A DNA stretch of 64,000 bases. Source: Oscillospiraceae bacterium. GTDB lineage: Bacteria; Bacillota; Clostridia; UBA1212. The stretch is taken from contig SVJA01000006.1 in NCBI GenBank assembly GCA_015069195.1, positions 1 through 64,000 of the forward strand, given 5' to 3'. A program made the position numbers and the translations under genes. Below are positions 7,446 to 16,249 of this stretch, in pieces. Every line of letters begins with the position of its first letter. Within the stretch, counting starts at the first letter, position 1. The notes below the pieces were generated by a model. The model saw nothing but the letters and a program-made list of their open reading frames with translations. It was not told the origin of the DNA and did not search any database.

Positions 7446-8468
7446 ATGAATATTTTGGAAAGTGAAGTTAAGCCATGCCCATGCTGCATGGAGGAGCATG
7501 AGGTTTTTACGGTTTTAGTTGATGAAAAGAATATTTTTAAAAATGAAGAGATAAGTTACGAGGCGATGTACGAGTATTGTGACAAAGCCGATGAGTATAT
7601 TGCTCGTGAGGATATGATTGATGCGAATGACATTGCCATGAAGAATGCATATCGTCGTAAGGTCGGTTTGCTTACCACGGATGAAATTATCGCTATTCGT
7701 GACAAGTACGGCATTTCACAAAGTGATTTGGCGAAGATTTTGGGGTGGGGTGCCAAGACGGTGACGCGTTACGAGGGACACCATGTACAAGATTTGGCAC
7801 ATGATTCGATTTTGCGTAAGATTGATAAGGATCCCGAATGGTACTTGGAGTTGTTGGAGGAGTCCGAAAGTAGTTTTGCCGATGCGGTATATGAGAAGTA
7901 TCACAAGATTGCAGTGGCATTATACGAAACAAAACAGGACGTATATCTCCGCAAATCTATTCGTGCGAAATACGTGAGATATGGGAAAATGCCCGAGTAC
8001 ACCGGTGGTAAAAAACTTGATTTGGACAAAGTTGTGGATGTTATAAGGTACTTTGCAAATTCGCTTAAGGTGAATGTTTTGTATAAAGTGAAATTGATGA
8101 AGTTGCTTTGGTATTCCGATGCTTTGTCATATAAGAGCTTTGGGGTATCGATGACAGGTCTTGTTTATCAGGCTCTGCCTATGGGTGCAGTGCCGATAGG
8201 TCACGATAGAATCATTGATTTAAAAGGTATAAGTTATGACGAAGTTGAGTTTGATGAGGGCACGGGTTACCAATTTGTTTCGGATGGTGATACGGTGTAT
8301 CCAAGTCTTTCAAAGGATGATTTGTTCATCTTAGACCAAGTGATAGAGAAACTCGGCGATATGGATCGTTTTTCTATAGTAAATAAAATGCATAGCGAGG
8401 ATGCTTATATAAAAACCTCACCGTACGATTTTATTCGATACGAGTACACCAAAAATTTGACTATATGA
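7446..8468 (+). CDS. Panacea (DUF4065/SocA-like) antitoxin with HTH, TA module 1
   Basis: The 340-residue protein has three parts: an N-terminal zinc-knuckle remnant, a central Xre-type HTH (about 80-125, around YGISQSDLAKILGWGAKTVTRYE) and a C-terminal DUF4065/Panacea domain (about 190-320, with LMKLLWYSDALSY and LVYQALPMGAVP). Panacea domains neutralise many unrelated toxins; the HTH should bind the operator at 6945-6966. Only one CxxC pair is intact (C11-C14); the second is reduced to YCDKADEYI. An in-frame ATG at 7425 exists, but AAAGAAGG supports ATG 7446. Confidence 0.82.
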   Translation: MNILESEVKPCPCCMEEHEVFTVLVDEKNIFKNEEISYEAMYEYCDKADEYIAREDMIDANDIAMKNAYRRKVGLLTTDEIIAIRDKYGISQSDLAKILGWGAKTVTRYEGHHVQDLAHDSILRKIDKDPEWYLELLEESESSFADAVYEKYHKIAVALYETKQDVYLRKSIRAKYVRYGKMPEYTGGKKLDLDKVVDVIRYFANSLKVNVLYKVKLMKLLWYSDALSYKSFGVSMTGLVYQALPMGAVPIGHDRIIDLKGISYDEVEFDEGTGYQFVSDGDTVYPSLSKDDLFILDQVIEKLGDMDRFSIVNKMHSEDAYIKTSPYDFIRYEYTKNLTI

Positions 8469-8569
8469 ACTATATAAATAGAGCCAATCACTGAGATTGG
8501 AACAGAATACTTCGCTCATATGGAAATGATCAGTTCAAAGCCGAGGAGATTTCGGCAGAAAGGTTTATT

Positions 8570-9265
8570 ATGTTTTTCATCACAGGTGATACACACGGTG
8601 ATTTCACACGATTGAATGATTTTTATAAAAAAGCGGCACCGACGAGTGACGACGTTCTCATTATTCTCGGTGATGCAGGGTTTAATTATTTCGGCGACGA
8701 TAGAGATAAGCAGAAAAAAGAATTTGTCAGCGGTTTTCCGTTTGTGACGTTTTGTATACACGGTAATCACGAAAAGCGTCCTGCGGATATTGAAAGTTAT
8801 ATCACAAAAGAATTTTGCGGCGGCATCGTCTGGTACGAAAAAGAGTTCCCGAATATTTTGTTTGCAAAAGACGGTGAAGTGTATAATTTCGGCGGACTTT
8901 CCTGTATTGCAATAGGCGGAGCATACAGTGTTGACAAATTTGAGAGGCTTGAAAAAGGTTGGCATTGGTTTGACAACGAGCAACCGTCTGATGCGATAAA
9001 GGCTTTCGTAGAGGATAAAATTGCCGTTTTGGGCGATAAAGTCGATATTGTGCTCTCACATACTTGCCCGCTCAAATACGAGCCAAGAGAGGCGTTTTCG
9101 TGCTGTATAGATCAACGCACCATTGACAAAAGTACGGAAGTTTGGCTTGATGTATTGGAAGATCGCATAGAGTATAAAAGATGGTACTGTGGTCATTATC
9201 ACATCGACAAAGTATTTGCCGGCATGCGGTTTATGTTTACCGATATAGAAGAGCTTCACGATTGA
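8570..9265 (+). CDS. Metallophosphoesterase
   Basis: This 231-residue calcineurin-like phosphoesterase has the metal-binding series in order: GDTHGD (residues 6-11), a variant GDAGFN (37-42) where GDxxD is usual, GNHE (65-68), LSHTCP (about 162-167) and GHYH (about 206-209). It is cytoplasmic, without signal peptide. The substrate cannot be told from sequence; proteins of this size act on phosphodiesters, nucleotides or phosphoproteins. AGAAAGG precedes ATG 8570. It is separated from TA module 1 by about 100 nt and could be transcribed from the same start. Confidence 0.85.
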   Translation: MFFITGDTHGDFTRLNDFYKKAAPTSDDVLIILGDAGFNYFGDDRDKQKKEFVSGFPFVTFCIHGNHEKRPADIESYITKEFCGGIVWYEKEFPNILFAKDGEVYNFGGLSCIAIGGAYSVDKFERLEKGWHWFDNEQPSDAIKAFVEDKIAVLGDKVDIVLSHTCPLKYEPREAFSCCIDQRTIDKSTEVWLDVLEDRIEYKRWYCGHYHIDKVFAGMRFMFTDIEELHD

Positions 9266-9278
9266 GTTAAATGAGGAG

Positions 9279-9360
9279 CTTGCCTGAACCTTTGATGTTC
9301 GGGCAAGCGTATATAAAACAGCTGCGAGCCGCATGTGCGGCTCGCAGCTGTTTTATATAC
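9279..9360. terminator. Bidirectional terminator: two hairpins, one a perfect 25-bp stem
   Basis: An 11-bp stem (9279-9289 with 9297-9307, one G-T pair) is followed at once by a perfect 25-bp inverted repeat (9309-9333 with 9336-9360, only two bases between arms). The second carries AAAA/TTTT near its base and lies between convergent genes. It includes the last codons of the minus-strand gene. Confidence 0.75.
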
Positions 9361-9877
9361 CGTAAGTCCCTGTAATCGCATCTCTGAAAATCGGTAGCTC
9401 AGGCGGTGCAAATGTAAATGCTACAAATAAGATGCCAAGTAAAATGATTACTAAATAAGCTATCCAAAGCCTTTTGCATTTTAGAATATCATTTCTTAAA
9501 AGATACGTTTCCGCTATGAATGCGACAGCTGCGGACATTAAAAAGAACGTGATATTGAGCCAATCAGGTGATTTGCCGACGGCACCATTGTATGTATAGA
9601 ATAATACCGGAATCATTAAAAGACCCGTCAGAATACCTGTCAATTTTACGCACCAGAAGTTTTTATAATCTTTGAAATACTTGCATTGGAACAGTGCAAA
9701 GAAAAATTGCGGAAAGAACATCAGTTTCATATGTTCCCATGTGGATTCATTTACTGCAGAAAACGATGCGACTAAAATGTTTTGATTTGTAATGTCATAA
9801 AGAAAGTGAAGCAGAGTGCCTCCGGCTACTGTCAAAGTGAATCCGGCAAAGCTCCATAACTTGATATTTTTATTCAT
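9353..9877 (-). CDS. DUF6512-like integral membrane protein
   Basis: This 174-residue protein has about five membrane segments and the segment SFSAVNESTWEHMKLMFFP (about 39-57), which I associate with the DUF6512 family of small Firmicutes membrane proteins of unknown function. The first segment (8-28) could be a signal anchor. GGACGG lies upstream of ATG 9877. It stands alone on the minus strand between the metallophosphoesterase and a small membrane-protein gene. No catalytic residues are apparent. Confidence 0.6.
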   Translation of the reverse strand: MNKNIKLWSFAGFTLTVAGGTLLHFLYDITNQNILVASFSAVNESTWEHMKLMFFPQFFFALFQCKYFKDYKNFWCVKLTGILTGLLMIPVLFYTYNGAVGKSPDWLNITFFLMSAAVAFIAETYLLRNDILKCKRLWIAYLVIILLGILFVAFTFAPPELPIFRDAITGTYGI

Positions 9878-10029
9878 ATATACCGTCCAAAGTGATATTG
9901 CTGTGAATTATATGTGCGATATGAGCAGGATATGCCTTGTGAAAGATATATTGACGGTGCTTGGTGGGTATGTTACTCTAAACAACGGATGAAGTATCGG
10001 ACAGATTTGTTTCCGGGGGATAAAATAAT

Positions 10030-10566
10030 ATGCATAGTGAATGTGAAACTGAGTATAGGCTTAATCGTATTTTTAATATTTTCAACGAGAAGGTTTATAT
10101 GTACTTGATTCTGACAAATATTTTTATATTGATTGCGGGAATCAGTTTTAATAGTTTCGATAAGTCTTCAATAGTAGAATTTATTTCTATTTTTGTAATT
10201 ATAAATGCAATTACGATAATCAGTTTAGTTTTTCATTGTCCGGGGAGCTTTACGTTAAGCGGAAAACATCTTGAGTTTGACGATTACATAAGTTTGCGCC
10301 CGGAATTCAGATACGGAAAAGGTTTTTGGTGGCTGAAGGTCAGCTGTTCCGTTACAGAGATAAAAAATGTTGAATTTCATCAAAATGTTATCGAGAAAAT
10401 TTTCGACGTCGGACATATTTCTTTTTCGGGAAAAGCTACGTTTTCTGCCAAGAGAGATATTGAAAGGATACCTGATAAGAATGATTTTGTAATATACGGC
10501 ATTAAACATTTTTCTCGATTCAAAACAAGTTTTTTTATAAATGACAAGCGACGCCCTAACAGATAA
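10030..10566 (+). CDS. Hypothetical membrane protein with possible PH-like domain, 178 aa
   Basis: Two hydrophobic segments (about residues 24-41 and 48-69, YLILTNIFILIAGISF and ISIFVIINAITIISLVF) are followed by a soluble beta-rich part of about 105 residues. That layout resembles small bacterial PH-domain (DUF304-like) membrane proteins; I am not sure of the family. GGGGG precedes ATG 10030 by ten bases. An internal ATG at 10099 with GAGAAGG is an alternative start that keeps both membrane segments. The 150-nt gap before it holds no convincing gene. Confidence 0.5.
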   Translation: MHSECETEYRLNRIFNIFNEKVYMYLILTNIFILIAGISFNSFDKSSIVEFISIFVIINAITIISLVFHCPGSFTLSGKHLEFDDYISLRPEFRYGKGFWWLKVSCSVTEIKNVEFHQNVIEKIFDVGHISFSGKATFSAKRDIERIPDKNDFVIYGIKHFSRFKTSFFINDKRRPNR

Positions 10567-10582
10567 AAGTATGTCAGGGCGT
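10551..10582 (+). terminator. Terminator overlapping the end of the preceding gene
   Basis: An 11-bp stem with one G-T pair (10551-10561 with 10572-10582) contains the last codons and stop of the membrane-protein gene. A T-rich run (ATCTTTTTT) follows after ten bases. Confidence 0.55.
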
Positions 10583-10665
10583 TAATAGTAATCTTTTTTA
10601 TTTATCATCGTTTTGTGAATAAATGATTTATATGTGAATGAAGTTTTGTTTTCCGGGAAATAACA

Positions 10666-10715
10666 ATACCTCAAATGATAAGAAATTGACAAAATATTAT
10701 CATTTGAGGTATAAT
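10666..10715 (+). promoter_or_regulatory. Promoter with split 15-bp inverted repeat, TA module 2
   Basis: TTGACA (10686-10691) and TATAAT (10710-10715) are spaced by 18 nt. A perfect 15-bp inverted repeat (10666-10680 with 10698-10712) brackets the -35 box and touches the -10 box. The right arm contains TATCATTTGA, also present at the centre of the TA module 1 operator. Autoregulation by the downstream HTH antitoxin is likely. Confidence 0.72.
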
Positions 10716-10732
10716 ATGTTCAGAAAGCTGAG

Positions 10733-11124
10733 GTGAGTGATATAGCGAGTAGATTATCAGATGAACAGTTGGAAAAAGTACATATTTTTTTAGACAAAGT
10801 GAGATCTCTATTAGCCACAAATGATTTTGTTATTAAGATGAATGAGAAAAACATAGCTTTTGACCGTGCTTTTCCTATAAAGGATAGCCAAAAGAAAGAG
10901 ATTTTACAATCGTTGACTGTGGATGATTGTATTGCTGTTGAGTTTAATAATAATTTAAGATACGAAGATTCAGAAATTTATAAGTTTTTGAAAAATGTAG
11001 ATATATATATATTTATGGTGAGTTGGAAAATTTGGATTTGTATATAAAGATGTATATTAAGGAATATAGCTTTTTTGATAAAATAATAGTCATTTCTTTT
11101 CATAAAGAAGGTGTTTTTGAATAA
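10733..11124 (+). pseudogene. MqsR-like toxin gene of TA module 2, out of frame by one AT unit
   Basis: From GTG 10733 the frame runs through an (AT)6 tract at 11001-11012 and then reads nonsense to a stop at 11047. The frame two bases on gives YGELENLDLYIKMYIKEY and IIVISFHKEGVFE, ending at TAA 11122-11124. This matches the VYIKIRVEL...VMSFHFAE layout of toxin 1. Removing one AT unit joins both parts into a 129-residue protein. The product is therefore off as read here; slippage during replication, a sequencing error or fixed decay could explain it. The start is weak, with only AGAAAG upstream. Confidence 0.65.
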
Positions 11125-11163
11125 TACTTGATGTAGGATAAGTAAGAAAAAGAGGGGTTAAAA

Positions 11164-12174
11164 ATGGATAATAAGACCTTTTGTTTAGAGTGTGGATGTG
11201 ACGTAAATTATTCGATCGTATCGGAAGTTGTTGAAATATTTGGTCGTGGTGTAAAATTTTGTTGTGCTGAGATGTCTGCTTATTGTAATGTCTGTGGTGA
11301 AAAACTATATGTTCCGGAGATAAATGATGCCAATGTCAATTCTCGTGAGGAAGCATATCGTAAGGCGATGCAGTTGATTTCTGTTTCGGAAATTCAGGAT
11401 ATAATGGAAAAATATAATATCGGTGCAGGACCGCTTGCTAAACTTTTGGGTTTTGGTGAAATTACAATCAACCGATATTTATCGGGGCAGTTGCCATCGA
11501 AAGCACATTCTGAAAAATTGTTTGAGTTAAAAAATAACAGACAACTGATGGAGCGTTTATTAGAAGATGGAAAAGATCTTATAACAACTGTTGCCTACAC
11601 TAAATGTAAAAGTAGATTGAATTATCTAAATGAGTTATTCGGCAGACGGAAAATCGATCTGATTGCACAATACATTTTGACAAAATCCGGGGATATTACA
11701 CCGTTAGCGTTGCAAAAACTTTTGTATTATTCTCAAGCTTTTTATTATGCTTTATTTAATAAGTCATTGTTTGATGATGATTGCCAGGCATGGGCACATG
11801 GACCGGTTTTTCCGTCTGTGTATTATAAATATAAAGAATATGGTTACGATCCGATTGAAAAAAACATAGAAGAATTTGAGTCATGTTGCGGTGATCTTTC
11901 GGTTGATGAAATTTCTTTTTTGGATGCGATAATAACAAGTTTCGGCTGTTATTCAGGTACTGTTCTGCGGGCGATGACTCATTGTGAGTTGCCTTGGATT
12001 GAGGCAAGAGGAAATTTGAGACCGTCTGACAGATCCGTTTCCACAATAAAAAGAAAAACAATAAATGTATATTTTGCTGATGTTATAAAAAAGAACAATA
12101 TACAAAATCCGTGTGATATTGCTAAATACAGCAGAAAGTTGTATGAGAAAATTGTCATAGCTGACTCTTTCTGA
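11164..12174 (+). CDS. Panacea (DUF4065/SocA-like) antitoxin with zinc knuckle and HTH, TA module 2
   Basis: This 336-residue protein has an intact MqsA/YgiT-like zinc knuckle (C7-C10 and C41-C44), an HTH region (about 75-115, around IGAGPLAKLLGFGEITINRYL) and a C-terminal Panacea/DUF4065 domain (about 155-280, with LQKLLYYSQAFYYAL and AWAHGPVFPSVYYKYK). It is a distant relative of the antitoxin at 7446. AGAGGGG precedes ATG 11164. It remains intact although the toxin gene before it is out of frame, as expected when loss of a toxin is tolerated but loss of an antitoxin is not. Confidence 0.85.
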   Translation: MDNKTFCLECGCDVNYSIVSEVVEIFGRGVKFCCAEMSAYCNVCGEKLYVPEINDANVNSREEAYRKAMQLISVSEIQDIMEKYNIGAGPLAKLLGFGEITINRYLSGQLPSKAHSEKLFELKNNRQLMERLLEDGKDLITTVAYTKCKSRLNYLNELFGRRKIDLIAQYILTKSGDITPLALQKLLYYSQAFYYALFNKSLFDDDCQAWAHGPVFPSVYYKYKEYGYDPIEKNIEEFESCCGDLSVDEISFLDAIITSFGCYSGTVLRAMTHCELPWIEARGNLRPSDRSVSTIKRKTINVYFADVIKKNNIQNPCDIAKYSRKLYEKIVIADSF

Positions 12175-12190
12175 AAATTGTAAAAAAGCA

Positions 12191-12234
12191 GATAAGTAAT
12201 CCCCCGACTGCGTACAGTCGGGGGATTACTTATC
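12191..12234. terminator. Bidirectional terminator, perfect 20-bp stem
   Basis: Arms 12191-12210 and 12215-12234 are perfectly complementary with a 4-nt loop. The structure lies between convergent genes. An A-run precedes it on the plus strand, giving a T-run on the minus strand. Confidence 0.75.
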
Positions 12235-12246
12235 AATTGCTATTCA

Positions 12247-13014
12247 TTAACCTTTCAATATACATTCCTCAAGAAATACATGAAGTCTTTCTCTGACTTC
12301 CGGTAAAAATTCGCCGTGAAGTTTGCCGGGTTGTTGATAATATTCAACATCGTGGCCTTTTGCTTTTAACCTTTCTACGAAAAGATCACAGTCTGCTTCG
12401 GCAAAAAGATTGTCTTCTCCGTCGCTGCAAATAAAGTAGGGTACACTCGGGAAATTATTTATGCGGTGAATTGGTGAAATAGTGCGAAGTGCTACATCAA
12501 GAGGTTTGTCGTAGCTTGCAACAGCGCTTACATATGTACGTGGGAAGTCCGGACTGCAATCCAAGCTCTTTATAACATCAGTGCAAGGACATGCTGCGGC
12601 TACGCCTTTTAAATTATGTTTTGTGCCTATCGAAAACATGAGTGAACCGAGACCGCCCATACTGCCGCCACATACAGCAACCGGAATGTCGTCAGGCAAA
12701 TTGTACTTTTTTATAAGTGCAGAAATTACCGCATCTGCCATGCGAACAGCACCTTTGTTGCCCCAGCTCCAAGGACCGGGGAACATATATGTGACGATGA
12801 TGCCTTTTTCGCCGAAACGTTCAGTCCAGTAAATGTTGTATGCACCCATATCAATGTTTCCGCCGAGGCATGAACTGCCGCCGAGACCGGGAAATTCTAC
12901 CACAATGCCTTTTACGGGAAGTGTGAGAACCTCTTCGTTTGTATTAGCGTAAAAAGAAAGAGTTTGCTCGTTTATGAACTGAGCGTCGTCATAAATTTGA
13001 TTTTTGTTATACAT
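12247..13014 (-). CDS. Alpha/beta hydrolase (serine esterase/peptidase-like)
   Basis: The 255-residue protein has the nucleophile elbow GGSMGG (GxSxG), an acidic candidate in CSDGEDNLFAEAD and a catalytic His candidate in GKLHGEF near the C-terminus, the expected order for an alpha/beta hydrolase. There is no signal peptide, so it acts in the cytoplasm; the substrate is unknown. A longer frame starts at 13107, but AAAGGA eight bases ahead of ATG 13014 (MYNKNQIYDD) supports the shorter form. It is divergent from the ABC transporter gene to the right. Confidence 0.8.
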   Translation of the reverse strand: MYNKNQIYDDAQFINEQTLSFYANTNEEVLTLPVKGIVVEFPGLGGSSCLGGNIDMGAYNIYWTERFGEKGIIVTYMFPGPWSWGNKGAVRMADAVISALIKKYNLPDDIPVAVCGGSMGGLGSLMFSIGTKHNLKGVAAACPCTDVIKSLDCSPDFPRTYVSAVASYDKPLDVALRTISPIHRINNFPSVPYFICSDGEDNLFAEADCDLFVERLKAKGHDVEYYQQPGKLHGEFLPEVRERLHVFLEECILKG

Positions 13015-13216
13015 AAGTGCCATCCTTTTACTTTTTATAGTATGTTTCAATTTACTGTTGCGTTTATTATAAGTTATTAATTCAGTTTTGTCATCTTTTT
13101 GCGGCAAGTCGGTAAATTTTCATTTGAACGAACGGCCTGTATGTGGTATTTTATCAACAAGATGTTACTTTTGAAACTCGGCGGATGTTGCGGGTTTTGC
13201 AAGGAGGTATGTTTTA

Positions 13217-16189
13217 ATGCTTGAAGTAAAGAATTTAAAGAAAATTTACAAGACAAAAAACGGTGCAGATGTCCATGCACTTGACGGGGTTACACTTCGT
13301 TTTCCGGAGACGGGTATGGTGTTTTTGCTTGGTAAGTCCGGCAGCGGTAAGTCTACGCTCCTTAATGTGTGCGGCGGTCTTGATTCGCCGTCGGAAGGTG
13401 AGATAATCGTAAAGGGCAGAAGCAGTAAAGATTTCAGCCAGAGTGATTTTGACAGCTACCGTAATACTTTTGTCGGTTTTATATTCCAGGAATACAATAT
13501 TCTTAACGAATTTACAGTTGAGGATAATATTGCACTTGCGTTGGAGCTTCAGGGTAAGCCCAAGGACAAGGCTGCTATAAATGCATTGCTCAAAGAAGTT
13601 GACCTCGAAGGTTATGCGAAGAGAAAGCCCAATACTTTGTCAGGTGGTCAGAAACAGAGAATTGCTATCGCAAGAGCGCTTGTAAAGGCTCCTGAGATAA
13701 TTATGGCGGACGAGCCGACCGGTGCACTTGACTCGAAGACCGGTAAGCAGGTTTTTGATACACTTAAGAAACTTTCAAAAGATAAGCTTGTTATAGTTGT
13801 TTCTCATGACAGGGAGTTTGCGGAACAGTACGGCGACCGTATTATAGAACTCATGGACGGAAAAGTGCTTGAGGATATTTCAAAGACTGAGATTCAGCAA
13901 CAGGCTGTTTCTGCGAATGTCAACACCATAGGAGACGTTTTGTGCGTTAAAAGAGGCGCAGACCTTACCGATAAGGATTTTGACGAAATTAAGGCATTTT
14001 TGAAGCGTTCCGGAGACGATGTTATCATTGCCAACAACCCAAAGGATGTTGAGAACTTCAAAAAAGTCAGCATGATAAATGACAAGGGCGAGAAGGAAGT
14101 TTTCCGTGAGACGGTTATCTCGGATGATGATATAAAGAAATACTCAAAAGAGGACAGCCGATTTATACGTTCAAAGCTTCCGCTAAGACACGCTTTCAAA
14201 ATAGGTGTTTCGGGACTTAAGTCCAAGCCTGTCAGATTGTTCTTCACGATACTTCTTTGTACGGTGGCATTTGTGCTTTTCGGATTGCTTTCGACTCTCA
14301 ACTTTTATGACAGCGAAGCGACTTTCAGACAGACGCTTAAGGACAGTGACATTTCTGTTATGCAGGTAAAAAAAGAGTACAAAACAGATGTCACATGGTT
14401 TACAAACGGTGAGAAAGATTATTCTTACGACTCTGTTGCAGATGCTCGGTTCAACAATGCCGATATTGAAAAATTTGCTGAAACTCTCGGAAAAGATGTA
14501 TTCGGTGCTGCAATTTCCTACACAAACTACAATGTAAGAAACAACCAGTCGTCTTATTGGGTAAATGGTATCAATGCCTTTGCTTATATTGATGAAAACA
14601 ATTCTCTCCGCGGTAAAATAAACGGTGAGTATCCTAAAAACAAGGACGAAATCGTCATATCTTCGTATGCTGCCGATATGTTTAAAGCGTGTGAAGTGTA
14701 CGGCAGTGACGGTTCCCCGATAACGCTTAAAACAGCTGAAGATATAATAGGCAAAAAAATTGTTATATCCGGAAACGAATTCAAGGTAACCGGTATATTT
14801 GATTCAGGAGTGATTCCCGAAGAATTTATTGATCTTCAGAATTCCGAAAGCGACAATATGACTCTTGAAAGAGAGTATGAAGCATATCTGGGTGACAGTT
14901 TGCATCTTGTTGCATTTGTTGACAGTGAGCGTCTTGAAAAATTCTCTAACGAGACATTCTGGAAAGATAACGGTATTTTGGATTATACAAATTCATCTGT
15001 AACATTAGAAAATAACGGAAAATACGAATTCCCCGAATACGGTTCAAACTACTATGCAAAGATTGATTCGATGCCGAAAACTGCAAAGATGTTTTATATC
15101 GGAGAAGAAAAAAAGACTCTTTCTGACGGTGAAATTATTGTAAGCGAAAGAACATTGGCTGCAATGATGAATGTAATGCTCAGAAATACGATGGAGGATT
15201 TGTATTCAAAAGGTGAGGATGCAGATCAGACAATTTTAGATACTTATAATAAACTCTCTGAATTGTGCAGCGAAATAGAAATCGGCGGCAAGTTTGTCAG
15301 GGATGAAGATACAAACAAAGAAGAAATTGTTCCGTTTACCGAGAAAGAAATGAATGAAAAAATCAATTCTTTAATTGCTTTGATAAAGCAGGAAAATATT
15401 TCTTTAAAGGCCGGAATGAGATTGTTTGATATGTACAACAATACTTTTATCGGTGATGTTTCTGAATTAAATATTGTCGGTGTTTGTTATCAGAAAACCG
15501 AGGACTACGTCATGCAATATCGCATCTACGTATCTGACGGAAAATTTGATGCTCTTTGGAACGAACAGAAAGGAAGCGTTGTTAACTATTCCGAAACTAA
15601 AAGTAAATATCAGGAGCCTGAAGATGCTTTTTACAGTATTTTATATGTTCCGTATGAATATTCCGAAGCGGCTGTCGACACTTATTGGTCTTTGTACAAT
15701 GCAAATGGATGGGGTGCTGATGAAAGCAGAATATATCTTTCGGGAAATTATATAGGATCTCTTAAAATGATTGACGAATTGGTTTCTTCAATGTCAAAGA
15801 TTTTCCTTTATGTAGGTCTCGGTTTTGCATTGTTTGCGGTGCTTTTGTTCTCGAACTTCATCTCTGTATCAATTTCACAGAAACGCCGTGAAATAGGTAT
15901 ATTGAGAGCTGTAGGTGCGAGAAGTGCGGATGTGTTCAAGATATTCTTCTCCGAATCATTTGTAATCGCAGTTATCTGTATTGCTATTTCTACCGCACTC
16001 AGCGTAATCGTATGTAATATACTTAATCGTGAAGTCGGTGCGGAAATCGGAGCTTCGATATTTGTGTTTGGCATTACGTCATTCGCTATAATGGTCGGTG
16101 TTGCACTTCTTACTGCAATAATTGCAACTTTCCTGCCGGTATTCAATGCGGCCAAGAAAAAACCGGTTGATTCGATAAGAGCGATATAA
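13217..16189 (+). CDS. ABC transporter fusion: ATPase plus FtsX/MacB-type permease
   Basis: This 990-residue protein joins an N-terminal ABC ATPase (1-220) to a permease. The ATPase has Walker A GKSGSGKST (36-44), a Q-loop in FIFQEYN, signature LSGGQKQR (about 137-144), Walker B IIMADEP (about 156-162) and an H-loop in VVSHD. The permease starts with a membrane segment near residue 342 (LFFTILLCTVAFVLFG), has a large extracellular region (about 370-850), then three more segments, the last near 955-980. MacB/BceAB-type systems of this form export peptides or lipoproteins or give peptide-antibiotic resistance; no two-component genes adjoin. AAGGAGG precedes ATG 13217. Confidence 0.9.
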   Translation: MLEVKNLKKIYKTKNGADVHALDGVTLRFPETGMVFLLGKSGSGKSTLLNVCGGLDSPSEGEIIVKGRSSKDFSQSDFDSYRNTFVGFIFQEYNILNEFTVEDNIALALELQGKPKDKAAINALLKEVDLEGYAKRKPNTLSGGQKQRIAIARALVKAPEIIMADEPTGALDSKTGKQVFDTLKKLSKDKLVIVVSHDREFAEQYGDRIIELMDGKVLEDISKTEIQQQAVSANVNTIGDVLCVKRGADLTDKDFDEIKAFLKRSGDDVIIANNPKDVENFKKVSMINDKGEKEVFRETVISDDDIKKYSKEDSRFIRSKLPLRHAFKIGVSGLKSKPVRLFFTILLCTVAFVLFGLLSTLNFYDSEATFRQTLKDSDISVMQVKKEYKTDVTWFTNGEKDYSYDSVADARFNNADIEKFAETLGKDVFGAAISYTNYNVRNNQSSYWVNGINAFAYIDENNSLRGKINGEYPKNKDEIVISSYAADMFKACEVYGSDGSPITLKTAEDIIGKKIVISGNEFKVTGIFDSGVIPEEFIDLQNSESDNMTLEREYEAYLGDSLHLVAFVDSERLEKFSNETFWKDNGILDYTNSSVTLENNGKYEFPEYGSNYYAKIDSMPKTAKMFYIGEEKKTLSDGEIIVSERTLAAMMNVMLRNTMEDLYSKGEDADQTILDTYNKLSELCSEIEIGGKFVRDEDTNKEEIVPFTEKEMNEKINSLIALIKQENISLKAGMRLFDMYNNTFIGDVSELNIVGVCYQKTEDYVMQYRIYVSDGKFDALWNEQKGSVVNYSETKSKYQEPEDAFYSILYVPYEYSEAAVDTYWSLYNANGWGADESRIYLSGNYIGSLKMIDELVSSMSKIFLYVGLGFALFAVLLFSNFISVSISQKRREIGILRAVGARSADVFKIFFSESFVIAVICIAISTALSVIVCNILNREVGAEIGASIFVFGITSFAIMVGVALLTAIIATFLPVFNAAKKKPVDSIRAI

Positions 16190-16201
16190 TTAAATGAATA
16201 T

Positions 16202-16236
16202 TCCCGAAGTAACGCCGGCAAGGCGTTACTTCGGGA
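16202..16236 (+). terminator. Hairpin after the ABC transporter gene
   Basis: A perfect 15-bp stem (16202-16216 with 16222-16236) has a 5-nt loop but no T-run on the plus strand. It lies 13 nt after the stop codon and just ahead of the ribosome binding site of the next gene. It may protect or process the mRNA rather than terminate it. Confidence 0.55.
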
Positions 16237-16249
16237 GAAAGGATAATAA

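Noticed and set aside
9914-10108. 64-codon plus-strand frame before the small membrane-protein gene
   Set aside because: No ribosome binding site; it overlaps the better-supported gene at 10030 and has no family features.
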